The translations under genes and the position numbers were made by a program. Under the pieces are notes generated by a model that did no database searches, was not told the DNA's origin, and saw nothing but the letters and a program-made list of their open reading frames with translations. Source: a virus. Taken from it: 29,689 bases of DNA. Shown piece after piece: positions 1 through 7,733 of the stretch (within the stretch, counting starts at the first letter, position 1; every line of letters begins with the position of its first letter). The stretch is taken from positions 1 to 29,689 of IMG/VR virus record IMGVR_UViG_3300025131_000279; one strand, given 5' to 3'.

Positions 1-1
1 T

Positions 2-124
2 AGGGATGAGTTGCTTGAGGATGTAGATGTGTTGCGTAAGGATGCAGACGCAAGAGATGATGTGTTAAGTTCAACAGATGATATACTGAACAGAATGGAG
101 AAAATTTATGGCATGGCAAAATAG
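2..124 (+). CDS. C-terminal fragment of an acidic protein of unknown function
   Basis: The frame starting at base 2 is open to a TAG at 122-124 and encodes about 40 residues; the start lies left of the window. The fragment is rich in Asp, Glu and Arg and looks helical, with a repeating Leu/Val spacing typical of a coiled coil. It overlaps the next gene by 17 bases, as most genes on this strand do, which supports it being real. No domain is recognisable in so short a piece and no function can be given. A chance open frame is the alternative. Confidence 0.5.
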   Translation, partial: RDELLEDVDVLRKDADARDDVLSSTDDILNRMEKIYGMAK

Positions 125-971
125 CTCATATGATATGGGTTACAGTGAGTACGGTGATTACAAAAAGATTAATGACCATTATAATACTGAGATAAATCTA
201 GTAAGGATGGGTCATGATTTTAATCTAGTAAAAAGTAATCACGGCGATCTACTTTTCCAGATGGAGACTCAGACATGGGAGAACGAGGAGAGTGTTACTG
301 TCGCAGACACTGTAATTACATATAAGAAAGATGGCGATATTTACTTAGACGTTCCAACTAAGGAGCGCTTCGGTATGTATCGGCATCAGCAGGCAAGAAG
401 CATGGAAAGAATGTTATCATATTTACCGGAGTCAGTAGGTATATATGAAACAAATTCTAATAATAAAATGTACCTGATGTATGATCCAGGTAGTAATGTT
501 AGGCGACACAACTATAGCCCTAGGACTGTATGGGATATAACTAAGACACGTAATATAAAGTTGAGACCATGCGGTAAGGTAGAAGGCGGGAGAAAGATAG
601 AGAGAGGCGTGAAAAAATTCGCTGAAAACAAATCCTTACAAGAACAACTTGAAGGAAAACATTACAAGGAAATGACAAAGGCTAGGCTTAAGTCTGACCT
701 GGAACTAGACTACGTTACACAGTACGCCACATTCAGAGGCCAAACTACAGATACCAAGCACTATGCTATTGAGATGTACAAGCCATCTTGCTATGGTCTC
801 AAAGGTCCTAATGATGGGTTGATCAGAAGGTTGTATGTTGGTAGGTTCATGGAGGATCATTCAGATGCAGCGGCATGTAAGAAGTTAGCACTAAGTATAG
901 CTAAAGACTTGCCTGATAGTTGTCTTTCTACACAGTTTGCGAGAATGAGAAGTGAAGCAACGCCAGGCTAA
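108..971 (+). CDS. Conserved-looking phage protein of unknown function, 287 aa
   Basis: The ATG at 108 is preceded by GGAG at 97-100 with a 7-base gap, a good ribosome site that fixes the start. The product is soluble, mixed in charge and rich in Tyr, Lys and Arg, without signal peptide, membrane segment or recognisable motif. The central part (about residues 150-200) is lysine- and arginine-rich. It is the first complete gene of the replication operon and lies upstream of the primase-helicase, so an early or replication-linked role is possible, but nothing in the residues shows it. I do not recognise the family. Confidence 0.8.
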   Translation: MAWQNSSYDMGYSEYGDYKKINDHYNTEINLVRMGHDFNLVKSNHGDLLFQMETQTWENEESVTVADTVITYKKDGDIYLDVPTKERFGMYRHQQARSMERMLSYLPESVGIYETNSNNKMYLMYDPGSNVRRHNYSPRTVWDITKTRNIKLRPCGKVEGGRKIERGVKKFAENKSLQEQLEGKHYKEMTKARLKSDLELDYVTQYATFRGQTTDTKHYAIEMYKPSCYGLKGPNDGLIRRLYVGRFMEDHSDAAACKKLALSIAKDLPDSCLSTQFARMRSEATPG

Positions 972-1089
972 GCCAAGGTATAATTATCCTATACTTAAGA
1001 AAGGTGGGAAGCATCTTAAATCTAGGAAACGTGAGAGAAGGGAAGCTAAAAAGGAGATAAGATACGATGAGACAAGCGGAGATGTTTAA
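952..1089 (+). CDS. Small very basic protein, 45 aa, GTG start
   Basis: A GTG at 952 opens a 45-codon frame ending in TAA at 1087-1089. It overlaps the gene before by 20 bases and the gene after by 23, which matches the packing of this operon and fills a gap that would otherwise be empty. About half the residues are Lys, Arg or His. A YPxLKKGGKH segment is followed by a charged helix containing RERREAKK. That composition suits nucleic-acid or ribosome contact, but this is inference. The start is tentative: only a weak GAGA sequence lies 8-11 bases upstream. Confidence 0.5.
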   Translation: MKQRQAKPRYNYPILKKGGKHLKSRKRERREAKKEIRYDETSGDV

Positions 1090-1285
1090 GTCAGAGTTAT
1101 ACATGACACCGGAAGATCATGACATAGCAATAGAAGTAATGGACTGGTCAAGCTTTTACATTGATGATAGTAATGAGTGTGTTATAATGAGAGACTGTGT
1201 TAGGTTATCTAATAGAGGGTTTATTCCAGAAGAAATAAATATTATATTAGATAAGACAGATAATAGACCCTTCAGTATGGTATAA
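1067..1285 (+). CDS. Small acidic protein of unknown function, 72 aa
   Basis: The ATG at 1067 follows AAGGAG at 1051-1056 with a 10-base gap, a clear ribosome site lying inside the preceding small gene. The product is acidic, with Asp and Glu throughout, and has no cysteine motif or membrane segment. Only 16 bases separate it from the next gene. I do not recognise it. Small acidic early phage proteins are sometimes inhibitors or DNA mimics, but nothing here establishes that. Confidence 0.65.
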   Translation: MRQAEMFKSELYMTPEDHDIAIEVMDWSSFYIDDSNECVIMRDCVRLSNRGFIPEEINIILDKTDNRPFSMV

Positions 1286-1301
1286 TATATAGGAGAGAAT
1301 T

Positions 1302-1583
1302 ATGTTAGACCTTGATTGGCGAGAAGATGGGACAGATAAGGGGTTGGATTTACACTGGTGCGGAGAAGGTTATCTCTTTAAGGAAGATGAGTTTCAAGAT
1401 GAGGTTATATTGCATTTAGATTGGGATGAGGTTGATGCTTTGATATCTTTAGCCCTTGCATATAGAGAACTTAAAAGCACTAAGGCTAGATTAGGACTTC
1501 CACTTTTAAGGGAAGGTGGCGGAGGTGGTGGTGGTAACGAAGGTAACGAAGAATTAGATTCTAACTATGGAGGAACTAAATGA
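1302..1583 (+). CDS. Small acidic protein with a glycine run, 93 aa
   Basis: The ATG at 1302 is preceded by AGGAGA about 6 bases upstream. The first 65 residues are strongly acidic (many Asp, Glu and Trp), then a run of seven glycines near residues 72-78 leads to an acidic tail. The stop overlaps the start of the primase-helicase as ATGA at 1580-1583, so the two are probably translationally coupled. The glycine run looks like a flexible linker between a folded N-terminus and a short tail. The family is unknown to me; a link with replication is inferred only from the coupling. Confidence 0.7.
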   Translation: MLDLDWREDGTDKGLDLHWCGEGYLFKEDEFQDEVILHLDWDEVDALISLALAYRELKSTKARLGLPLLREGGGGGGGNEGNEELDSNYGGTK

Positions 1584-3343
1584 AAACATTTGAGGACTTT
1601 GGTATTAAACTAGGCAGAGCAACGTCTGGCCAAACCCATACCCAATGTCCTAGTTGTTCTTCTCAGAGAAAAAAGAAGAAAGCTGCATGCCTGTCTGTTA
1701 ATATAGACGAGGGGATTTGGTTGTGTCATCATTGCGGATGGGCTGGCACCCTGGCTAATGGTAAGGATAATGTTGGGCCATCAGCGCTTCACTGGCGTAA
1801 GCCTAAGTACGTTAAGCCTGATCCATTGCCCACAACTAACTTGAAATCCACTATAGTTAAGTGGTTTAAGGATAGGGGTATAAGTGAAACTACATTAGTT
1901 GAAACTGATGTAAGCGAGAAGAAAGTGTACATGCCACAGTTAGAAGATTTTACTATGGCTATTGCTTTTCCTTACTATAAGAATGGGGAGTTAATTAATG
2001 TTAAGTATCGGGATCATAAGAAAAACTTTCGACTAGAGGCTGGTGCACAGCGATGCTTCTATGGTATAGATGATATAGAAGGTGAGAATATTAATGTTGT
2101 TATAGTAGAGGGGGAGATAGATAAGTTATCTTTATGGGAGGCTGGTATTAGAACCTGTCTTAGTGTGCCAGACGGTGCTCCTCCTGTTAACAGCACAGAC
2201 TACTCATCTAAATTTGATTACTTGAATGACCCTTGGCTACACTCAGAAAAATTTAAGAGTGTAGATAAATTTATTATAGCCGTTGATAATGACGAGCCTG
2301 GAAATAAACTGGAGGAAGAATTATCTAGGAGATTGGGTAAGGACAGATGCCACAAAGTTGTGTGGCCTGAAGGATGCAAGGACTCTAATGATGTTTTAGT
2401 AAAGTATGGAAAAACAGTTTTGTCTGAGTGTATTGAACACGCCAAGCCTTACCCCATAGCGGGTACTTATAATGCTGACAACCTCACAGAATCAATAGAT
2501 AGGTTATATGATGGTGGTGTAGAGCGAGGCGTAAGTACAGGATGGACAACGATTGATCCATATTATTTAGTTAGGCCTGGGGCTTTCACTGTTGTTACTG
2601 GTATTCCTAGCAGTGGTAAATCAAACTGGATGGATGCGGTAATGGTAAACATAGCTAAAAAACATGGCTGGAACTTTGCTATATTCTCACCAGAGAACCA
2701 GCCATTAGAAGATCACATGGCTCGAGTGCTAGAAAAATATATAGGGCAACCGTTTACTGATGGGCCAACACCACGAATGAGTAAGGAAGATTTAGCTAGG
2801 GGAAAGAGCTGGCTTACTAAACATTTTACTTGGATACTTCCTAGTGATGATAAAGAGTGGTCTATTAATGTAATTTTAGAGGCAGCGAAGAGGCTCGTCT
2901 TAACTAAGGGTATACGTGGTTTAGTTATTGATCCTTGGAATGAGTTGGAACACACAAGAGAAGGAAATCAAACAGAAACAGAGTATATTTCTATAGCATT
3001 AAAGAGAATAAGACAGTTCGGCAGAAGGTATGGTATACACATATGGGTTGTTGCTCACCCCGCTAAGTTATATAGGGACAAGAATGGAAAGTATCCCATC
3101 CCTACTCTGTATGATATTAGTGGGTCAGCAAGATGGAGAGATAAATCGGATAATGGGATAGTAATCTGGCGTGATCTTCAGAAGGAAGAAGGGTGTTCTA
3201 TCGAAGTTCACGTAGAGAAGATTAGGTTTAGACAAGATGGTAAGCGTGGGACAGGCGAGCTAACATACAACTGGAGAATGGGAACTTATCACCTGCCACT
3301 TAATGCTACAAAGGAAATACCTCCTCAATTTTACAGTGGATAA
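1580..3343 (+). CDS. Primase-helicase, T7 gp4 / TWINKLE type
   Basis: This protein would unwind the replication fork and prime the lagging strand. An N-terminal zinc-binding domain has C23-x2-C26 and C49-x2-C52. A TOPRIM-like primase core follows, with E177-G178-E179 and D236-N237-D238. The C-terminal RecA-type hexameric helicase domain has a Walker A GIPSSGKS at 341-348, a Walker B-like LVIDPWN at 448-454 and an H-containing segment (VVAHPAK) near 490. The length of 587 is close to T7 gp4 (566). The start is fixed by the ATGA overlap with the gene before. No replicative polymerase gene is seen in the window, so it presumably lies to the left or the phage uses the host enzyme. Confidence 0.93.
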   Translation: MKTFEDFGIKLGRATSGQTHTQCPSCSSQRKKKKAACLSVNIDEGIWLCHHCGWAGTLANGKDNVGPSALHWRKPKYVKPDPLPTTNLKSTIVKWFKDRGISETTLVETDVSEKKVYMPQLEDFTMAIAFPYYKNGELINVKYRDHKKNFRLEAGAQRCFYGIDDIEGENINVVIVEGEIDKLSLWEAGIRTCLSVPDGAPPVNSTDYSSKFDYLNDPWLHSEKFKSVDKFIIAVDNDEPGNKLEEELSRRLGKDRCHKVVWPEGCKDSNDVLVKYGKTVLSECIEHAKPYPIAGTYNADNLTESIDRLYDGGVERGVSTGWTTIDPYYLVRPGAFTVVTGIPSSGKSNWMDAVMVNIAKKHGWNFAIFSPENQPLEDHMARVLEKYIGQPFTDGPTPRMSKEDLARGKSWLTKHFTWILPSDDKEWSINVILEAAKRLVLTKGIRGLVIDPWNELEHTREGNQTETEYISIALKRIRQFGRRYGIHIWVVAHPAKLYRDKNGKYPIPTLYDISGSARWRDKSDNGIVIWRDLQKEEGCSIEVHVEKIRFRQDGKRGTGELTYNWRMGTYHLPLNATKEIPPQFYSG

Positions 3344-3653
3344 GACATGGAAAAAATTTGAGCGGTGGGTTGGTACTTTTTTAAGTGAGCTGGGGGATCG
3401 AGCGCTTAGAGTTCCAGTAACAGGAAGAACAAGAGGAGATTCGCCAGACGTAACAAGTGATTATCTTTCTATTGAATGTAAGTATAGAAAGCAAATACCT
3501 CTATGGATTAAGGATGCAATGGACCAGGCTGTCGCTTCATCAAGAGAAGGGAAGACTGCAGTTGTGTTCTTAAAGGAAAAGGGTTCTTCATTTGAAGATA
3601 CATTAATAATATTTAGAGCAAAGGATTTTATGGATAAACTTAAAGATGAATAG
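3303..3653 (+). CDS. Putative Hjc-like PD-(D/E)XK nuclease
   Basis: The protein has the layout of Holliday-junction resolvase/Hjc-type nucleases: a Glu in the first helix (E20 from the ATG), a beta-hairpin with SPD (D49) and the strand IECKYRK giving E58-x-K60, then a helix with a Gln (about residue 70). Such enzymes cut branched DNA, which fits a phage that replicates and packages through recombination. The start is unsure: the ATG at 3303 has no ribosome site and overlaps the previous gene by 41 bases, whereas the GTG at 3336 would overlap by 8 and still retain the core. Another small DNA nuclease or a VRR-NUC relative is possible. Confidence 0.65.
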   Translation: MLQRKYLLNFTVDKTWKKFERWVGTFLSELGDRALRVPVTGRTRGDSPDVTSDYLSIECKYRKQIPLWIKDAMDQAVASSREGKTAVVFLKEKGSSFEDTLIIFRAKDFMDKLKDE

Positions 3654-3873
3654 ACAAATGTTTAATTTAGTTAGGGCTATAAAGGCAGAAGAACCTCCTT
3701 GTACTAAGTGCAACTGGTTCAAAAGGTGCTCCCTTAATAGGGTAGCATGTGTAATGTTTAAAAACTATGTTGAGTTAGGAGACTCTATAGGAGATAACAA
3801 ACCAACAACAGAAATATACAAGGGGTTATTTAAAGATGTCGGGTTTAGAATCTCTGAAATCTCTTACAGTTAA
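3646..3873 (+). CDS. Small four-cysteine protein of unknown function, 75 aa
   Basis: The start overlaps the previous stop by 8 bases. Four cysteines are arranged C19-x2-C22-x5-C28-x6-C35, followed by an F-x2-Y segment; the pattern suits a zinc or iron-sulfur site. The C-terminal half is hydrophilic with no further motif. Small proteins with this PCxxC...C...AC layout occur in many phage early regions, but I cannot name a function. The last 38 bases overlap the next gene, which has its own AAGGGG ribosome site. Confidence 0.65.
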   Translation: MNRQMFNLVRAIKAEEPPCTKCNWFKRCSLNRVACVMFKNYVELGDSIGDNKPTTEIYKGLFKDVGFRISEISYS

Positions 3874-4378
3874 ATCTCCTAGCATTTGGGGGCCTGCTAA
3901 TAGAGTTCCTTGGACTGACGTGTGTATGATATTATCTACAGTTAGCAACGAGGCCTCAAGATATGGAAGGCTAAAGTATTCTATGGAGCATTGGCAAAAG
4001 CCACATATTTTTAGGAGCCTTTTAAAGGCAGCATCAAAGGTCGAATGGAATAAAGTTATAAGTAATAAAGACTTATATAACATAATTTCTTTAGCCCTAG
4101 AAGAATCTTTAAGCCCTGCTATATGCCCTAAATGCAATGGAAGAAAGCAAGTGATAGTTCAGAGTAGTATATATAAATGTGATGTTTGTTTAGGTGTAGG
4201 TACTAGATCACTTAGTGACAGCGTAAGAGCAAGATATATATTTAAAGATATAGATAGTACTCATGCATATAGACATAGGTATATTAAATATATTAAGTAT
4301 AATTATTTTAATACTCTTGTAGCTACTACACAAGAATGGGAGATGGAATTACATAAAGCCTTTAAGAGAATAAGATGA
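3836..4378 (+). CDS. Lambda Q-like antitermination protein (putative)
   Basis: The central zinc motif is C97-P-K-C100 ... C115-D-V-C118-x-G-V-G, with fourteen residues between the cysteine pairs, followed by an SDSVRARY segment and a C-terminal helical part with conserved aromatics. This resembles the zinc-binding part and C-terminal region of lambda Q and its relatives, which bind DNA near the late promoter and let host RNA polymerase read through terminators. The length of 180 is near Q (207). AAGGGG lies upstream. No late promoter or Q binding site was recognised. A DnaJ-like zinc protein with another role cannot be excluded. Confidence 0.5.
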   Translation: MSGLESLKSLTVKSPSIWGPANRVPWTDVCMILSTVSNEASRYGRLKYSMEHWQKPHIFRSLLKAASKVEWNKVISNKDLYNIISLALEESLSPAICPKCNGRKQVIVQSSIYKCDVCLGVGTRSLSDSVRARYIFKDIDSTHAYRHRYIKYIKYNYFNTLVATTQEWEMELHKAFKRIR

Positions 4379-4638
4379 AATCAAAAAAATATTTGAAGTG
4401 GGTTGCAGACCAGCCATGTATTTATTGCGGCAAGGATTCTCAAGCCCATCATCTTAGGATACTAGCCCTGGGCTCTGGTATGAGTAAAAAAGTTCCTGAC
4501 TATTTTACTCTACCAGTATGCTACGAACATCATGCAGAATGTCATAACGGTACAATAGATAAGGAGACGCAAATGAGATGGTGCTTACAAACTATAGATA
4601 GGGCGTTCAAGTGTGGTATAATAGAAGGTAAGTTTTAA
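4375..4638 (+). CDS. HNH nuclease-like protein, Ref/DUF968 type
   Basis: The protein has C15-x2-C18 near the N-terminus, a His pair H25-H26, a GSGMSKKVPDYFTLPVC stretch and then H52-H53-x3-H57. This order (HH, then a G-rich loop, D-x-F-T-x-P-x-C, then HHxxxH) is that of the HNH fold in the phage P1 Ref nuclease and related DUF968 proteins, which cut DNA in recombination. The start overlaps the Q-like gene by ATGA, and the stop overlaps the NinB-like gene by one base. Position next to a NinB-like gene recalls the lambda nin region and supports a recombination role. Confidence 0.7.
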   Translation: MKSKKYLKWVADQPCIYCGKDSQAHHLRILALGSGMSKKVPDYFTLPVCYEHHAECHNGTIDKETQMRWCLQTIDRAFKCGIIEGKF

Positions 4639-5039
4639 TGAGTATCATAACCAAGAATAAACAATTTAAGATAGATAATCTAGAATCTAAAAGTGATTGC
4701 TGTAAATATATAGATTCTTTAGACTTGACAAGTGGTAAGGTAGAGGTTATAGTTAGACCTTACAGCAACAAGAATCAAAGGTCAATAGATCAGAACAATA
4801 GATACTGGCATATGATAAGGCAATCATCTAATGAATCTGGATACACTGTTAATGAGCTACATACCATAATGATTATGGAAGTTTTAGGTATGCAGGAAGT
4901 TACTAGCCTTAAAGGAGAGACGCGAGAAGTACCAATACAAACATCTAGTTTAACTGTATCACAATTCGGAGAGTATATGGACCAGGTTGAATCAGTTTTA
5001 ATAAACGCTGGTATATACTACCCTCAACCGGAGATGTAA
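4638..5039 (+). CDS. ninB: NinB-like recombination protein
   Basis: The segment RSIDQNNRYWHMIRQ (near residues 48-62), then LH at about 74, and VPIQTSSLTVSQFGEYM followed by acidic residues, match the lambda NinB (Orf) family. Those proteins bind single-stranded DNA or SSB and act as recombination mediators in place of host RecFOR. The length of 133 is close to the family (about 146). It lies directly after an HNH gene and shortly before a Rad52-like annealing protein, so it likely loads or regulates that protein. The gene symbol reflects family resemblance only. Confidence 0.8.
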   Translation: MSIITKNKQFKIDNLESKSDCCKYIDSLDLTSGKVEVIVRPYSNKNQRSIDQNNRYWHMIRQSSNESGYTVNELHTIMIMEVLGMQEVTSLKGETREVPIQTSSLTVSQFGEYMDQVESVLINAGIYYPQPEM

Positions 5040-5040
5040 T

Positions 5041-5214
5041 ATGTCTGACTATAAAATGAACTACCTTCCAGATGAAAGTGATGAACAGCAACAAAGGGAT
5101 AACGAAGAAAGAGAACAGTACGAACAAGAGTATGAACAATGGTTGGATAACCTAGAGAAGAAGTCTAAACTTCAAAGAGAGGAACAAGATGACTCAAACC
5201 ATAAAGGAAATTGA
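5041..5214 (+). CDS. Small Glu/Gln-rich protein of unknown function, 57 aa
   Basis: GGAG at 5030-5033 lies 7 bases before the ATG, a good ribosome site, and the frame runs to a TGA at 5212-5214. The product is almost entirely charged or polar (Glu, Gln, Asp, Asn, Lys) and should form a single helix or coiled coil. It overlaps the Rad52-like gene by 26 bases. Without it there would be a 149-base gap in an otherwise gapless operon. No function can be assigned; a role as an accessory to the annealing protein would be a guess from position. Confidence 0.6.
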   Translation: MSDYKMNYLPDESDEQQQRDNEEREQYEQEYEQWLDNLEKKSKLQREEQDDSNHKGN

Positions 5215-5671
5215 GCGCCAGCTTAAGAGACCTTTCCCTGTTGTTAAAATTAAATGGAGAAAGGGTGGCGGCAATAAAGAACTAGCTTATATAGATGCAA
5301 GAGATGTGATGGATAGGCTAGATTCTGTCTTTGGTATAACTGGTTGGCAAACTGGCTATGATTTTATAGGAGACAGAATGATATGTAGTCTAGTCTGTAA
5401 GATAGGAGAAGAGTGGGTTGCTAAATCAGATGGGGCTGATGATACTAAAATAGAATCGGCGAAAGGTGGAATAAGTGACTCATTAAAAAGAGCAGCAGTT
5501 TTGTGGGGAATCGGGAGATATCTCTATCATCCAAGAGCATTTGATAAAGATAAGAACCCTGCATCCTGGGCTACACCAGAAGGATTTGATGCTCTGATGG
5601 CAAGTAAAGCATCAGTAACTAAACTGCATACAACGGAGAAGATAGATGGCAGCAAAAAAGAAAGTAGTTAA
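5189..5671 (+). CDS. Rad52/Rad22-like single-strand annealing protein
   Basis: Residues 33-60 (AYIDARDVMDRLDSVFG followed by GW) and 78-113 (KSDGADDT, then KGGISDSLKRAAVLWGIGRYLY) match the Rad52/Rad22 fold of phage annealing proteins such as Sak. These proteins form rings on single-stranded DNA and anneal complementary strands. The length of 160 suits a phage version lacking the eukaryotic tail. GAGGAA lies upstream of the ATG. The exonuclease gene follows after one small gene, giving the usual annealing-protein/exonuclease pair, with SSB just after. Confidence 0.85.
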   Translation: MTQTIKEIERQLKRPFPVVKIKWRKGGGNKELAYIDARDVMDRLDSVFGITGWQTGYDFIGDRMICSLVCKIGEEWVAKSDGADDTKIESAKGGISDSLKRAAVLWGIGRYLYHPRAFDKDKNPASWATPEGFDALMASKASVTKLHTTEKIDGSKKESS

Positions 5672-5861
5672 AAAGAAAGTTAGAACACAAGAAGATATTA
5701 AACTTATAACTTTTCTTAATAAAGTAGCAAGAATGTGTAGGGATTGTCATGAAGTTGGCTCTCCACTAACGCATGAAGTTGTAGAGATGGAGAGCATGTT
5801 ATGGCGCTTTGCTGATGATAGAGGTTATAACAGAGAGCATTTCTATGGCGACTTTGAATAG
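5646..5861 (+). CDS. Small protein with lysine-rich N-terminus, 71 aa
   Basis: The frame overlaps the annealing protein gene by 26 bases. The first twelve residues are nearly all Ala, Lys and Val (MAAKKKVVKKKV), like a DNA- or RNA-binding tail. The rest is a mixed-charge helical stretch with a CRDC pair near residues 31-34. It sits between the two partners of the recombination pair, which suggests a DNA-associated job, but no domain is recognised. Confidence 0.65.
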   Translation: MAAKKKVVKKKVRTQEDIKLITFLNKVARMCRDCHEVGSPLTHEVVEMESMLWRFADDRGYNREHFYGDFE

Positions 5862-5870
5862 GGGAAGGTA

Positions 5871-6653
5871 ATGCATTGGTATGATAAAGAAGGAAACCCT
5901 CAACACTTTGTACCTAGTAAGAGCGGAAAGCTTAGGGCTTCTACTCTACGGGATGCTAGAAAACATGGGTGGATGCCATCAGTTACATCTGTATTAGATA
6001 TAATGGCTAAGCCAGGGCTGGATCAATGGAAAATTAACAAGGCTATTAGTGCGGCTCTATCATTAGATAGGTATGAAGCGGAAACAGATGAAGAATACAG
6101 AAAAAGAATCTTAGAACATTCTAGAAAAGAATCTAAGGAAGCCTCTGAGAGAGGGACTAGAATCCATAGCATGTTAGAGAAATCTTTTAAACAGGAAGAA
6201 AAACCTGAAGGAGAAAATGAAGCTATCTTTAACTCTGTTAAGTCACTGTTAGATATAAACTGTGGTGAACAAGAGTGGGTGTCAGAGGTAACATTCTCTG
6301 AGCCGCTTTTAGGCTATGGAGGAATGGTAGATTTAATCTCAGATGAGTGGGCTATAGATTTTAAAACAAAAGAGTTTGGAGCTGACCATAAACAGTTATC
6401 TTATGAGTCTATGGCTTACCAACTAATTGCCTATGCAGTAACAGGATTAGATAAGAGTTACAGAGATACCGGAGAAGCAAACGTTAGGAGAATGGCTAAT
6501 ATATTTATTAGCTCTACGAACCCAGGACTATCGGTGTTCCATGAATGGAAGAAGGAAGACTTTGAAAGATACTGGGAAGTTTTTAGTTCATCATTAACAT
6601 TATGGAAAAATGTTAAACAATACTGGCCGGAGAAACACAATGAAGGGAATTAA
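5871..6653 (+). CDS. RecB/Cas4-type PD-(D/E)XK exonuclease
   Basis: The nuclease core is visible in order: G95-T-R-I-H99 (the His before the core typical of RecB/Cas4-type nucleases), GYGGMVD with D154, then the strand AIDFKTKE giving D163-x-K165, and a later QLIAYA helix with the conserved Gln and Tyr of the family. These enzymes resect double-stranded ends. The gene is paired with a Rad52-like annealing protein upstream and SSB downstream, which fits a phage end-resection and annealing pathway. The start follows GGGGAAGG. The length of 260 is normal for phage versions. Confidence 0.87.
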   Translation: MHWYDKEGNPQHFVPSKSGKLRASTLRDARKHGWMPSVTSVLDIMAKPGLDQWKINKAISAALSLDRYEAETDEEYRKRILEHSRKESKEASERGTRIHSMLEKSFKQEEKPEGENEAIFNSVKSLLDINCGEQEWVSEVTFSEPLLGYGGMVDLISDEWAIDFKTKEFGADHKQLSYESMAYQLIAYAVTGLDKSYRDTGEANVRRMANIFISSTNPGLSVFHEWKKEDFERYWEVFSSSLTLWKNVKQYWPEKHNEGN

Positions 6654-7071
6654 TAAAGCTATTATATTAGGGTATGTTTGGAAGGAGCCCACAATACGTG
6701 CTACTAAAAATGGCAGCAAGATAGCGCAAGTAGACATGGTAACAGAGTCAGGTTACGGGGAGTATAAAAAATCTGATTGGCATAAAGTAATCTTCTATGG
6801 CAAACAAGCCGATGTGGTGGATTCTTATGTAACTAAAGGTACTAATTTATATGTCGAAGGATCAATTGATTACAGAAAATACACTGGCAAAGATGGTATT
6901 GAAAAATATACTACAGATATAAAAGGTTTTATATTACAGATGATCAATAGTCCTGACGCTTACAAGGAGGTGGAAACTCCCCCCGAATATAAGAAAGAAG
7001 TTTCTACAGGTATGAAAGAAGCTATGTCTGATATATCTAATCAGGTAGTAGCTGATGACGTACCATTCTAA
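6640..7071 (+). CDS. ssb: Single-stranded DNA-binding protein
   Basis: The protein coats single-stranded DNA and recruits partners through its C-terminus. The OB fold begins with KGINKAIILGYVWKEP, continues through KIAQVDMVTE, SDWHKVIFYGKQADVV and a TNLYVEGSIDYRKY segment, as in bacterial SSB. The tail ends in ADDVPF, the acidic tip that binds recombination and replication proteins. An upstream ATG at 6610 is in frame, but the ATG at 6640 has GGAG at 6629-6632 and begins at the conserved residues, so 6640 was chosen. The product is then 143 aa. Confidence 0.93.
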   Translation: MKGINKAIILGYVWKEPTIRATKNGSKIAQVDMVTESGYGEYKKSDWHKVIFYGKQADVVDSYVTKGTNLYVEGSIDYRKYTGKDGIEKYTTDIKGFILQMINSPDAYKEVETPPEYKKEVSTGMKEAMSDISNQVVADDVPF

Positions 7072-7267
7072 AGGCGAACTATTTGATGAGGTAATGTATA
7101 AACTCGCAAGAGAAATATACAAAACAAGACTGGAGGGCTCAGAAGAAAGTACCAAATCTTGGGAGGAAACATTTCTAAAGCACTCCGGCGTAACAATAGA
7201 TGAGTATATAAAGTACGCTCAAGAAAATAACCTTAAAGAGAAATACATAAATGCTGAAAGAACATGA
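7055..7267 (+). CDS. Small helical protein of unknown function, 70 aa
   Basis: The gene overlaps ssb by 17 bases and dut by 17 bases, so it is part of the same transcript. The product is charged and mostly helical, with no cysteine motif or membrane segment. The segment GVTIDEYIKYAQENN looks like a small helical bundle. I do not recognise the family. Confidence 0.6.
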   Translation: MTYHSKGELFDEVMYKLAREIYKTRLEGSEESTKSWEETFLKHSGVTIDEYIKYAQENNLKEKYINAERT

Positions 7268-7733
7268 TAGATATACAGATAAAGAGGGCACTGTTATAAT
7301 AGAGATAACAGAAGATAATTTTTCTTTACCTAAAAGAGCTACTAGAATGGCAGTAGGGTATGATCTCTTTGCTACATCAGATAACGTCATAAGGCCATTA
7401 GATAGAAAGCTAATAGGTACTGGAATCAAACTACATATGCCAGAAGGAATTGAAGGACAGATAAGGTCGAGGAGTGGGCTAGCACATAAGTATGGAGTGT
7501 TTGTTTTAAATTCACCAGGAACAATAGACCCAGATTATAGAGGAGAGGTAAAGGTATTACTATGCAACATGGGTCACATGCCTTTCGACATATCAGAAGG
7601 AGATAGAATAGCTCAACTTGTATTTAGCAAATACGAAACACCATCATTTAACCACACATCAATCTCTCATTATGAAAGAGGTGAAAAGGGATTTGGTAGC
7701 ACAGGTATCAGCAAGGAAGATATTAATGAATGA
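7251..7733 (+). CDS. dut: dUTP pyrophosphatase (trimeric dUTPase)
   Basis: The enzyme hydrolyses dUTP to dUMP, keeping uracil out of phage DNA and feeding dTMP synthesis. All five trimeric dUTPase motifs are present in order: AVGYDLFA (34-41), RSRSGLA (72-78), NSPGTIDPDYRGEV (87-100, with D93), GDRIAQLV (117-124) and RGEKGFGSTG (143-152, the P-loop-like tail). The length of 160 is normal. The stop overlaps the ribonucleotide reductase start by 8 bases, tying the two nucleotide enzymes together. Confidence 0.96.
   Translation: MLKEHDRYTDKEGTVIIEITEDNFSLPKRATRMAVGYDLFATSDNVIRPLDRKLIGTGIKLHMPEGIEGQIRSRSGLAHKYGVFVLNSPGTIDPDYRGEVKVLLCNMGHMPFDISEGDRIAQLVFSKYETPSFNHTSISHYERGEKGFGSTGISKEDINE

Noticed and set aside
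3826-4137. Minus-strand frame of 103 codons opposite the Q-like gene
   Set aside because: It lies antisense inside a coupled plus-strand operon, has no ribosome site, and the plus-strand frame has a clear zinc motif.
6610-6639. N-terminal extension of SSB
   Set aside because: The conserved OB fold starts at the ATG at 6640, which has a good ribosome site; the ten extra residues are inside the exonuclease gene.
7618-7725. N-terminal extension of the ribonucleotide reductase frame
   Set aside because: The extra 36 residues lie fully inside dut in another frame, are unlike the family, and a better start with a ribosome site exists at 7726.
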